In this document: positions 1 to 5,650 of the stretch, in pieces | Numbering within the stretch: position 1 is the first letter of the stretch | Layout: every line of letters begins with the position of its first letter | Source of the DNA: Nitrospirota bacterium | Lineage (GTDB): Bacteria > Nitrospirota > Thermodesulfovibrionia > Thermodesulfovibrionales > Magnetobacteriaceae | Direction of reading: 5' to 3' | Assembly: GCA_015233485.1 (NCBI GenBank) | Contig: JADFXO010000155.1 | Coordinates: 1 to 8,781, forward strand | DNA: 8,781 nt | Program-made: the position numbers and the translations under genes | The notes under the pieces: model-generated | The model's database searches: none | What the model was told of the DNA's origin: nothing | Seen by the model: the letters and a program-made list of their open reading frames with translations, nothing else

Positions 1-87
1 GATGATTGGCATAAAATCAGAAATCAATTGAAGGAAAATAACAGGGAAAGGAAATTACAAAGTGAAGTGTTATCCCGCTTTATTTAA
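1..87 (+). CDS. C-terminal tail of an unidentified protein (5' end outside window)
   Basis: Frame 1 is open from the first base to a TAA at 85-87 and gives a 28-residue charged, probably helical tail that begins DDWHKIRNQL and ends VLSRFI. No domain can be recognised from so little sequence. The other two plus frames close sooner, and the tail is rich in Lys, Arg, Glu and Asn like a real C-terminus, but an open run of 28 codons can arise by chance. If real, the gene converges on the SGNH-like gene, whose stop lies 18 bp further on. Function cannot be assigned. Confidence 0.35.
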   Translation, partial: DDWHKIRNQLKENNRERKLQSEVLSRFI

Positions 88-105
88 CAGTCCTTATTTG
101 AGCGC

Positions 106-1305
106 TTATGGGGGATTATCCCCCTTCACCCCGTAATCCTTAACACCGGCCATTTTCATCTCATTAAACAACGCCTCGGCGGCCGATTCGTGTCCGTGTT
201 CGTTCCAATGCCAGTCGTAAGGGGATTCATAGTGAACGTGTGTGGCCTTGTAGCGCCTGTAAAAATCTTCGGTTAAGTCAACGCAGTGAAAATTATGTGC
301 TATACAGGTTTTCATAAAGAGCCGGTTAAGCCATATGACGCTGCTATTGTCCAACGTCCCGCCGTATATGTCGGCACGCGGGGCATCCATAATGAAAAAG
401 ACCTTCTTATTGGGGTTTTCCTCTTTTATCTTGCCCATTAAATAATCGGCAACGCCAAAAAGCCTTTGTTTTAAACCGGCAAGCCTCTGCACATCCACAT
501 TAGCGTTATAAAACTTCCCTGTCCCCCCGGTAAATATCCTATTATATATGGGCAGCGACGATATGCTCCTCTTAAGGGACAGATTAACCCAAAGGTATCT
601 CAGGAGGGCGCTGCGCTCAAAAATAAACTTCTTAACCATGGTCTTATTTCTTGATGCCATAGCAGGCTTAATCGCCTCCGTAAAGCCCGCGCCGTTTTCC
701 TCAAGACACATAAAACCGCTCATAAGAATCATTGAGCACAGGGATTCGTCAAAATCGTTGTGAACGATGTTAAACACGAGAATATCGGGATTAAACCGCC
801 TGTTGACATACCTCGACATCTGAAGGTATTGGCTTAGTGACGCGCCGTTTACGCCAAAACTATAAACATCGTATTGGCCACTTAAATTTTCTTTTAGTTT
901 GGAGGCCATAGTGTCTTTCATATTTACCTGAAGGGCCTCAACGAATGAATCCCCGATGACGGCAATCAGGGGTTTTTTATGCTCCGTGCTATATTCATCA
1001 TCGCTTCTGAAACCGTCGCCGTTTATGTGCCACTTGACCCGAAGCTGTGCCAAATTCCCCGCCGTAAACAGGCCGTCACTGGTTTCACGGTTGTCCAGCT
1101 TGCTGATATTGTCCTTCTCGTCATAATAAACGAGGGGGGATTTCGATGCCGGAATGACAGACCGGAAGACAATCTCCATGGCAACCAACAGCAACACCAG
1201 AACTGGTATCGTTATCAATAATATATTTATGAGGATGCGTTTAACTCTGCCGAAGGCTTTCACTCGGGGTATTGTAATTATTCCGGACGAATAAATCAAT
1301 AGCAT
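106..1305 (-). CDS. Membrane-anchored SGNH/GDSL hydrolase-like protein
   Basis: The 399-residue product has a basic N-terminus, one hydrophobic helix at about residues 23-47, and then an SGNH-type domain expected to lie outside the membrane. The hydrolase blocks are visible: IGDSFVEA with the nucleophile Ser120, the block II glycine in FGVNGAS, HND (Asn183) for block III, and DWHWNEHGH near residues 364-372 for the catalytic Asp and His. Family members are esterases, or O-acetyl transfer or removal enzymes acting on exopolysaccharide or cell-wall glycans; the substrate here is unknown. The ATG at 1305 was chosen because GAGG lies 6 nt upstream of it. The frame stays open to a GTG at 1315-1317, but that codon lies inside the terminal repeat of the neighbouring IS. 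A GTG at 1261-1263 just before the membrane helix is a further candidate without a visible Shine-Dalgarno. The native 5' end may have been replaced by the IS. Confidence 0.8.
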   Translation of the reverse strand: MLLIYSSGIITIPRVKAFGRVKRILINILLITIPVLVLLLVAMEIVFRSVIPASKSPLVYYDEKDNISKLDNRETSDGLFTAGNLAQLRVKWHINGDGFRSDDEYSTEHKKPLIAVIGDSFVEALQVNMKDTMASKLKENLSGQYDVYSFGVNGASLSQYLQMSRYVNRRFNPDILVFNIVHNDFDESLCSMILMSGFMCLEENGAGFTEAIKPAMASRNKTMVKKFIFERSALLRYLWVNLSLKRSISSLPIYNRIFTGGTGKFYNANVDVQRLAGLKQRLFGVADYLMGKIKEENPNKKVFFIMDAPRADIYGGTLDNSSVIWLNRLFMKTCIAHNFHCVDLTEDFYRRYKATHVHYESPYDWHWNEHGHESAAEALFNEMKMAGVKDYGVKGDNPP

Positions 1306-1307
1306 GA

Positions 1308-1363
1308 ATTGCCTCACGAAAAAACTATAGGAAAGAGCAACGTTGCCTCAATTAAAAAACTAC
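1308..1363 (+). repeat. Left terminal inverted repeat of the IS relic
   Basis: It contains two copies of the octamer TTGCCTCA, at 1309-1316 and 1343-1350, 34 bp apart. Paired octamers at an IS end are commonly transposase binding sites. It matches the reverse complement of 1803-1858 with one gap. Confidence 0.65.
1324..1351 (-). promoter_or_regulatory. Possible outward promoter in the IS left end, reading into the SGNH gene
   Basis: On the minus strand TTGAGG (1346-1351) and TATAGT (1324-1329) are separated by 16 bp, which predicts a start near 1317. Both boxes lie within the IS terminal repeat, and the GAGG ahead of the SGNH ATG also comes from the IS end. The match to consensus is moderate (4/6 at -35, 5/6 at -10), so this is a candidate only. 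Confidence 0.35.
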
Positions 1364-1412
1364 ACGAAAAATAACGATAGGAACTCTCAGAAAATCGAAC
1401 TGGGAGGGACAA

Positions 1413-1805
1413 ATGAGGTTAACGATGAAGGAAAAGCAGACAGTAACAAAGGCGGCGGCAGAGAGGTATCAGAAGGCAATGAAAAGGCAAAAAGGGGTAA
1501 TATTGGATGAATTTGTTGAATCTACCGGGTATGACAGGTGCTACGCGAGTTATTTGTTGAGGCAGCACGGCAGGAAGATAGTGGTATCTCCGAACCAAAG
1601 GGTCTTACTATCGCCGCACGTACCACAGGCAAATAAGGATAGGCTCCAATGCTAATATGTCTCACTAAATCCAGCAGAGCTGAAAAGAAATATAACACGC
1701 CTGCAGGAGAGGCTTCAGGAACTCGTCTACTTAAAAGAGGCTTCGGCTAAACAACCATTGACTAAAAACAAAAACTATGGCGATAATACCAATGCTTTCG
1801 TATAG
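1413..1805 (+). pseudogene. Integrase-type (DDE) transposase, large internal deletion plus stop codon
   Basis: GGGAGGG four bases ahead of ATG 1413 opens a basic N-terminal region of about 78 codons with an HTH-like segment (DEFVESTGYDRCYASYLLR). This style is typical of integrase-core transposases of about 400 residues. A TAA at 1653-1655 ends it. In the same frame just after the stop, codons from about 1656 to 1805 read as a typical transposase C-terminus (LNPAELKRNI followed by a charged helix, then TAG). The catalytic DDE core is entirely absent, so roughly 0.8 kb was lost near 1640-1660. The two parts share frame 0, which fits one gene joined by a deletion rather than two genes. Non-functional. 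Family assignment rests on recognising the N-terminal pattern. Confidence 0.65.
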
Positions 1806-1858
1806 ATTTTGTCGTGAGGCAACGACTCTCTTTCATATGGATTTTTACATGAGGCAAT
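1803..1858 (-). repeat. Right terminal inverted repeat of the IS relic
   Basis: Read on the minus strand it carries TTGCCTCA twice (1850-1857 and 1815-1822, 35 bp apart), with GAAAGAG between them as in the left end. The transposase TAG (1803-1805) lies at its inner edge. Confidence 0.65.
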
Positions 1859-2039
1859 ACGCCTCTACGATGTACTTAGCCAGTTCACGCTGGGTCAGCA
1901 AGGCATTGGCAGTCGCCTCTTTACCCTTAACATTTATGGCATCAAGTAGTGGAATGCCTATCTTAATCTCGTTAGTTCTTTTTAGCTCATCGCCTGGGTT
2001 TGCCGGCAGAGTGCAAACTTTTTTTGAGTGTAACAGATA
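1845..2039 (-). pseudogene. Fragment of an ISAs1-like transposase
   Basis: The minus strand is open for 64 codons between TAA (2040-2042) and TAA (1845-1847). It reads like the central part of an ISAs1-family DDE transposase: KRTNEIKIGIPLLDAI, then a short linker, then NALLTQRELAKYIVE. In that family a segment of this type (NEI...IPxLLD...DAL..Q...A..IVE) leads into a histidine- and tyrosine-containing stretch, but here it stops. The final residues AYCLM are encoded by the end of the neighbouring IS relic. The aspartate usual in the DAL motif reads Asn here. No start codon or Shine-Dalgarno is visible and both ends of the gene are missing. Either the IS relic inserted into this older transposase, or a deletion brought the two together. 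Confidence 0.6.
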
Positions 2040-2142
2040 TTACCCTCATGCCCCACAACACTCATTATGTGGTGTCCAGTTTTTGGGGAGTATTATACAT
2101 TTGTACCCTCTTTCCTTCTATGGTACAAAACGCCTCGCTTTT

Positions 2143-2186
2143 TAGGACATTTCTACTTTGCTGCAATAGGACATTTCTATTTTGCT
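2143..2186. repeat. Two direct 20-bp repeats, 24-bp period
   Basis: TAGGACATTTCTACTTTGCT (2143-2162) is repeated at 2167-2186 with one difference in 20 (C to T). Short-period direct repeats of this type are common just inside IS ends as transposase binding sites. No matching opposite end is visible in the window, so I take this as an orphan end of a third element. Confidence 0.5.
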
Positions 2187-2213
2187 ATTACATGTGTCAA
2201 ATAGTGTTAATAG

Positions 2214-2255
2214 AAAAAAAAACAGCCTGCCCCCTTTATAGCACCCATATGGGGG
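2214..2255 (-). terminator. Possible terminator after the coiled-coil gene
   Basis: Downstream of the TAG at 2265, the minus strand has CCCCC (2251-2255) pairing with GGGGG (2230-2234) across a 16-nt loop, followed after 7 nt by nine T residues (2214-2222). A second possible stem, ATAGCA with TGCTAT, overlaps it. The gap before the T-run is longer than ideal, so strength is uncertain. Confidence 0.35.
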
Positions 2256-2264
2256 ATGGAGATG

Positions 2265-2705
2265 CTATCTTAAGAGGCCAAGTACTTTGGCAATGAGGTC
2301 GAGGGACCTCGGGTTGGTTAAAAGAATGACGAAAATAAGGATTAGAAAATATACCCTCATTTTCCAGTCCGCGGCAGTAAACCTTTCGTTGATCTTACCT
2401 TCAAGGGAGGTAATCCTCTCGTTCAGCCTACCTTCAAGGGAGGTAATCCTCTCGTTCAGCCTACCTTCAAGGGAGGTAATCCTCTCGTTCAGCCTACCTT
2501 CCAACTTGGCTAAGTCTTCTTTAGTGGCCAGTTCTTTCGTTAACTCTTCTTTTATCTCCGCTTTCTTTTGGATAACAACAGCCTCTGCCTTTTTTTCGAT
2601 AGCGTTAAATGAGGCCGTTAGAATCTTCCCAACCTCACGGGCCTCTTCCTTGCCAACCTTCTTTTCAAGCAGGTCGTATATCTCTATCGGTAATGTCGTA
2701 GGCAT
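2265..2705 (-). CDS. Coiled-coil protein with C-terminal membrane helix (DUF1640-like)
   Basis: The product is 146 residues from the ATG at 2705. Order: a short folded N-terminus (PIEIYDLLEKKVGKEEAREV), a Lys/Glu-rich helix at about 30-70, three exact 11-residue repeats RLNERITSLEG at 71-103, a degenerate fourth (KINERFT), then one hydrophobic helix at about 117-130 and a short tail. It resembles DUF1640/CCDC90-like bacterial proteins, thought to be tail-anchored coiled-coil oligomers; no biochemical role can be claimed. An upstream in-frame TTG (2741) would add 12 residues but falls inside the -35 box, and the conserved-looking sequence starts at this ATG. No Shine-Dalgarno is visible; the ATG sits 6 nt after a perfect TATAAT, which implies a leaderless message. 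The gene is 116 bp downstream of the MgtE-like gene and has its own promoter. Confidence 0.75.
   Translation of the reverse strand: MPTTLPIEIYDLLEKKVGKEEAREVGKILTASFNAIEKKAEAVVIQKKAEIKEELTKELATKEDLAKLEGRLNERITSLEGRLNERITSLEGRLNERITSLEGKINERFTAADWKMRVYFLILIFVILLTNPRSLDLIAKVLGLLR
2398..2496 (-). repeat. Three exact 33-bp tandem repeats inside the coiled-coil gene
   Basis: Units at 2398-2430, 2431-2463 and 2464-2496 are identical at all 33 positions and encode an 11-residue unit. Partial degenerate copies flank the array (near 2382-2397 and from 2497). Identity at synonymous positions indicates recent duplication or gene conversion. Confidence 0.9.
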
Positions 2706-2711
2706 GATTTG

Positions 2712-2741
2712 ATTATAACTCAACAGCATAGAGGAAATCAA
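2712..2741 (-). promoter_or_regulatory. Promoter of the coiled-coil gene
   Basis: TTGATT (2736-2741) and a perfect TATAAT (2712-2717) are 18 bp apart on the minus strand. The predicted start falls at or within a base or two of the A of ATG 2705, hence a leaderless transcript. Confidence 0.5.
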
Positions 2742-2784
2742 TTATCAGATTTCATTAGATAGGCGGCATAATATAACGCCTCAA

Positions 2785-2799
2785 AAATCCTGTGGATTT
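2785..2799 (-). terminator. Weak hairpin downstream of the metal-transport operon
   Basis: On the minus strand AAATCC-ACA-GGATTT is followed by two more T residues, 23 bases past the TAG of the MgtE-like gene. A second hairpin, AGGCG...CGCCT (2761-2781), follows. The stem is AT-rich and the T-run short, so this may be only partial termination. Confidence 0.3.
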
Positions 2800-2821
2800 A
2801 CCTTCAGTTGTAAAAAGCAGT

Positions 2822-4102
2822 CTACACAAATCTGTGTTTTAAATTCATTACGTCCCGATAGAGAACCACCCCAAGAATAACATCCTGCTCATTGGTAACG
2901 GGAATGGCCCTGAAACTGTACCTCGAAAACATCTCGGCTGCCTCTATAAGTGTATTTTCCGGCTTTAAGACGATGACATTTGTCGTCATAATGCCCTCAA
3001 GTCTCTCCTCCACGCTTGCCTGTAACGCCTCCTTAAGGTCAACCACCCCGAGCAGCGTATCTTTTTCGTCAACTACGTATATGTACATTATTACATCCTT
3101 GTCTTTCGCAATTTCACGATACTGCAGCAGCAACTGGCTTACCTGCGTACGCGGGGGAAGTTTTATAAAATGCGACGTAGCGAAATGGATAAGCTCCCCT
3201 TCATGCTTATCAAGCAGGAATTGAACCTTATAGGCGTTTTCCTTATCCATTAGTTGCATAATCTCTTCCGCCTCCGCCGCCGGCAAAATGGCAAGTATGT
3301 CGGCTGCCTGCGCCGGAGTCATATCGTTAATCAATTCGGCGGCTCTCTCCTTCCTGATGCAGCAGATAAGCTCTCTCTGAACGCGCGGCTCAATTTCCTC
3401 CAGCGTATCAGAGGCGTGCTCTGTCTCAAGTTCATTAAATATGGCAAGACGCTGTTCCGAGTTCAGCTCCTCCAGTATGTCTGCCAAATCAACGGGGTGA
3501 ATATCGGGGAGTTTATCTTTCAAGACATTCAGCTTGACATTACCCTTGAATATGCCGGTATTTTCAGGCAGCGGCTGGACATAGGCCCATGACAGGGTCT
3601 CTTTTTTCAGGAAATCTGCCCCGAACAGAAATTTCATAATGGGTTTGAGGCCAAGTCTTTTTAGTAAGGCGTATCTGCTGAAGTCCACGTCTGTAACATA
3701 GAGTACTTTGTTACGCAAGGCCAGCTTTATATCATAGACCATACTGATCTCGTTGTCGTCCATATCAAGGACTTTTTTATCAAGAATGTGGGTATTCAAG
3801 AGTACCCGGCCCTCGCGCGGCTCGTCTTCATATAGGCTCAGACTCTCAAGTTCGACGGTAATCCTCTCTGAGCTGACCGTCGCCACCCGTTCCCACGGTA
3901 CGAGAAGCGCCTTGTTGCCAAATGGGCGATGGATGATGAAGTGAGTAACTCTGGGGATTTTCTCTTGCTCAACAATGGCAATATCCATCAGTTTTCCAAT
4001 TTTCTTGTCTCCATTAAATACCTTCTTACCAATAAGATCGCTCAGAAAGAACACCTCAGTACCCATCTCTTGATCCTGCTTTCTGTCAATTATAGTGTTC
4101 AC
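2822..4102 (-). CDS. Soluble PRC-barrel / MgtE N-terminal / CBS-pair protein (Mg2+-sensor-like)
   Basis: The 426-residue product has no membrane segment. Visible order: PRC-barrel-like domain at about 17-85 (FFLSDLIGKKVFNGDKKIGK), a second PRC-like segment at about 100-150, an MgtE-N alpha-helical superhelix at about 195-300 (LPDIHPVDLADILEEL and repeating helices), then two CBS motifs at about 305-365 and 368-425 (each with a V.D or VVLYRD ending). In MgtE the N domain and CBS pair form the cytosolic Mg2+ sensor that gates a five-helix channel; that channel is missing here, and the protein ends right after CBS2 as if complete. The start is GTG 4102 with GGAGG 6 nt ahead. It lies 36 bp after the 58-aa gene and follows the Nramp-like gene in one operon, so I infer a regulator or sensor for that transporter acting from the cytosol. 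The role is inferred; the domains are recognised by pattern. Confidence 0.8.
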   Translation of the reverse strand: MNTIIDRKQDQEMGTEVFFLSDLIGKKVFNGDKKIGKLMDIAIVEQEKIPRVTHFIIHRPFGNKALLVPWERVATVSSERITVELESLSLYEDEPREGRVLLNTHILDKKVLDMDDNEISMVYDIKLALRNKVLYVTDVDFSRYALLKRLGLKPIMKFLFGADFLKKETLSWAYVQPLPENTGIFKGNVKLNVLKDKLPDIHPVDLADILEELNSEQRLAIFNELETEHASDTLEEIEPRVQRELICCIRKERAAELINDMTPAQAADILAILPAAEAEEIMQLMDKENAYKVQFLLDKHEGELIHFATSHFIKLPPRTQVSQLLLQYREIAKDKDVIMYIYVVDEKDTLLGVVDLKEALQASVEERLEGIMTTNVIVLKPENTLIEAAEMFSRYSFRAIPVTNEQDVILGVVLYRDVMNLKHRFV

Positions 4103-4138
4103 AGCCGTCCTCCATTATCTTAATTATATCTGCTTATC

Positions 4139-4315
4139 TTACCTGACCAGTGTGAAAAATTTATATCCCAGCAATACCACGAGAAAAATAAGATAAAGCC
4201 GCAATAGCAGCAGCGAGAACTTTACCCATGGGGACATCTCCACGTTAGGGGTCTTGTATTTCCTGTTTATCTCACGAACCTTCGCGTAATTATTCTTGAG
4301 AAAACTCCTTATCAT
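4139..4315 (-). CDS. 58-residue single-span membrane protein, unrecognised
   Basis: ATG 4315 follows AAGGAGG with a 6-nt spacer, and the frame runs to TAA at 4139-4141. The first 30 residues are basic and polar (MIRSFLKNNYAKVREINRKY, then a short loop). Residues about 33-54 form one hydrophobic helix (FSLLLLRLYLIFLVVLLGY), and the tail is FFTLVR. The charge pattern suggests a cytosolic N-terminus. The gene sits between the Nramp-like gene (33 bp after its stop) and the MgtE-sensor-like gene (36 bp before its start) on the same strand with its own strong Shine-Dalgarno, which makes it very probably real. I do not recognise the family. By analogy with small accessory subunits of transporters it might modulate the Nramp-like carrier or tether the soluble sensor to the membrane; this is inference from position alone. 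Confidence 0.75.
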   Translation of the reverse strand: MIRSFLKNNYAKVREINRKYKTPNVEMSPWVKFSLLLLRLYLIFLVVLLGYKFFTLVR

Positions 4316-4319
4316 AACT

Positions 4320-4346
4320 ATCCTCCTTGGCCTCCTTGGCCTCCTT
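4320..4346 (-). repeat. Triple tandem Shine-Dalgarno (9-bp repeats)
   Basis: On the minus strand AAGGAGGCC occurs twice and AAGGAGGAT once in direct 9-bp steps, placing SD cores 6, 15 and 24 nt ahead of ATG 4315. Only the nearest has ideal spacing. The array begins just inside the transporter's stop region (TAG 4349-4351). Confidence 0.7.
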
Positions 4347-4348
4347 CA

Positions 4349-5617
4349 CTATTTTAGTATATTGGGAAACAGGGTGCTTATTCCATAGATACTTGATATA
4401 ACGATTATAACCACCACTATCCCCACAGTGACTATGTTCTGCGTTACAGTATTTGTATATTCCCCCATCGTCTTTTTGTTGTTCAACAGGAGAATCAGAA
4501 AGACCAGCGCGGCCGGCAACAAAGTTACCGCTATGACCTGTACAAACAGGGTAATAAGCACAAGCGGCGCCTTTGGAATCAGTACGACAAGCCCCGCCGA
4601 GGCCACAAGTAAAAAGAAGAACGCGTAAAACCATGGGGCCTCTTTTATCTTATAGTTTAGTGAGTGTGCCCAGCCAAAGACCTCCCCAAATGCCCATGAA
4701 CTGGCAAGCGAGATGCAAACCGCGCCAAGGAAACCGGCGTCAAACAGGCCAATCGCCATTAAAGTGCCAACATGCTTATTGGTCTTCATCAACATAATAG
4801 ACGCCTGTGCCGCGTCGTCAACAGCCACCCCTTTTAGTACTGTGCCGGTGACTATAATGATAAATACGGCCACCACCCCAGTAAACATCGACCCCATAAA
4901 TGTGTCAAGCTTGCCCCAGGGAATGTCTTTTTCCTTCATGGCCTTATCAACGACGGCGCTCTGCTGGAAAAAGAGCATCCACGGGGCTATCGTAGTGCCG
5001 ACATTCGCCATAAGGAAAAAGAACAAGTCGTTATTAAAACCTCCCGGAAAGTTGGGAACCAGCCCGTTGCTAAGTATATCCCTGACAGATGGGTTAATAA
5101 AAAACGCACCTGGTATATAAATCAGGTTTAGCCCACAAAAGACCAGGGTAATTTTCTCCCACGTCCAGTAACTGCCGCTAAGTACCATGCCCACCATTAC
5201 GACGCACATCACTATGACCGTCAGATAGGGCGATACGCCGAATATTTTAAGGGCTGACGTCATGCCGATAAACTCAGTCACCATCGTCATCCAGTTTACA
5301 ACCAGAAGGTCAAGCAGAGAAAACCATCCCCAGAAGGCACCGAATCCCTCGAAAATCGCCTCCGCGTGGCCCCGCTTTGTTACCGCCCCCAGCCGTACTG
5401 TCATCTCCTGCACGTAATAGCAGATGGGGATGAGTATTACGATAACCCATATAAGATTATAGCCGTACTTTGCCCCCGTTGCCGCGTATGTAGTAATGCC
5501 GCCCGCGTCGTTGTCCGCAATCATGACAATAATCCCCGGCCCTGAAATAATAAGAAATAGTTTTATCGCCTTAATAATCTTGCGATACTGGTAGTACAAC
5601 CGCGTAAATATGTTCAT
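4349..5617 (-). CDS. Nramp-superfamily divalent metal transporter, Nramp-related Mg2+-transporter-like
   Basis: The 422-residue, eleven-or-so-helix membrane protein begins with a short basic N-terminus and the Nramp signature GPGIIVMIADNDAGGITTY. In the canonical family the unwound TM1 carries DPGN and TM6 carries MPH as metal ligands. Here TM1 reads D37-A38-G39-G40 and TM6 reads TTIAPWMLFFQQS, with Ala211-Pro212-Trp213 in place of Met-Pro-His. The TM1 aspartate is kept, but the Asn and the transition-metal-selecting Met are lost. Loss of that Met is a described trait of Nramp-related magnesium transporters, so Mg2+ (perhaps also Mn2+) is the likely substrate; proton coupling is uncertain. 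ATG 5617 has TGGAGGA with good spacing. First large gene of an operon with a 58-aa membrane protein and an MgtE-sensor-like protein; the downstream MgtE-type protein supports a Mg2+ role. A plain MntH-type Mn2+/Fe2+ carrier is the alternative. Confidence 0.85.
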   Translation of the reverse strand: MNIFTRLYYQYRKIIKAIKLFLIISGPGIIVMIADNDAGGITTYAATGAKYGYNLIWVIVILIPICYYVQEMTVRLGAVTKRGHAEAIFEGFGAFWGWFSLLDLLVVNWMTMVTEFIGMTSALKIFGVSPYLTVIVMCVVMVGMVLSGSYWTWEKITLVFCGLNLIYIPGAFFINPSVRDILSNGLVPNFPGGFNNDLFFFLMANVGTTIAPWMLFFQQSAVVDKAMKEKDIPWGKLDTFMGSMFTGVVAVFIIIVTGTVLKGVAVDDAAQASIMLMKTNKHVGTLMAIGLFDAGFLGAVCISLASSWAFGEVFGWAHSLNYKIKEAPWFYAFFFLLVASAGLVVLIPKAPLVLITLFVQVIAVTLLPAALVFLILLLNNKKTMGEYTNTVTQNIVTVGIVVVIIVISSIYGISTLFPNILK

Positions 5618-5650
5618 TATAAGTCCTCCATTGTCATTCTATTCTTTGCG

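Larger units (their letters stand above)
1308..1858 (+). mobile_element. Internally deleted insertion-sequence relic (551 bp)
   Basis: The ends are inverted copies of each other, ATTGCCTCA at 1308-1316 and TGAGGCAAT at 1850-1858. Similarity continues inward for about 56 bp with a single one-base gap, and includes matching GAAAGAG and CGTTGCCTCA blocks. Between the ends lie the N-terminal and C-terminal parts of one transposase with its middle missing. The copy therefore cannot move by itself, but it keeps both ends and could in principle be mobilised by an intact relative. I see no clear target-site duplication: the left flank ends AGCATGA and the right flank begins ACGCCTC. This suggests rearrangement after insertion or an unusual target rule. 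The exact IS family is uncertain. Confidence 0.7.
2040..2264. other. Intergenic IS debris without a gene
   Basis: No credible coding frame is present. The stretch holds CCCCAAAAACTGGACACC on the minus strand (near 2071-2088), which resembles an IS end. It also holds an 8-bp perfect hairpin TTTGTACC/GGTACAAA (2100-2107/2122-2129) and a tandem GGACATTTCTA repeat (2143-2186). With the transposase fragment beside it, this reads as a graveyard of several insertion events. Confidence 0.4.

Noticed and set aside
110..124. GGGGGAT-T-ATCCCCC palindrome at the end of the SGNH gene as a bidirectional terminator
   Set aside because: It lies inside the last codons of the gene and neither strand has a T-run after it.
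2000..2296. 98-codon plus-strand frame across the IS debris
   Set aside because: No ribosome site, no family-like sequence, and it runs through repeats, a hairpin and the neighbouring terminator.
2398..2496. CRISPR-like array
   Set aside because: The 33-bp units are directly contiguous with no spacers and encode protein repeats.
2287..2712. 141-codon plus-strand frame with repeated SREVILSFSLP
   Set aside because: Antisense of the 33-bp repeat gene; the repetition is inherited from the real coiled-coil frame.
2705..2741. Upstream TTG start for the coiled-coil protein
   Set aside because: The codon overlaps the -35 box and lacks a Shine-Dalgarno; the family-like sequence begins at ATG 2705.
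4290..4634. 114-codon minus-strand frame overlapping the transporter 3' end
   Set aside because: It is a shifted frame of the transporter gene, with low-complexity residues produced by the tandem Shine-Dalgarno array.
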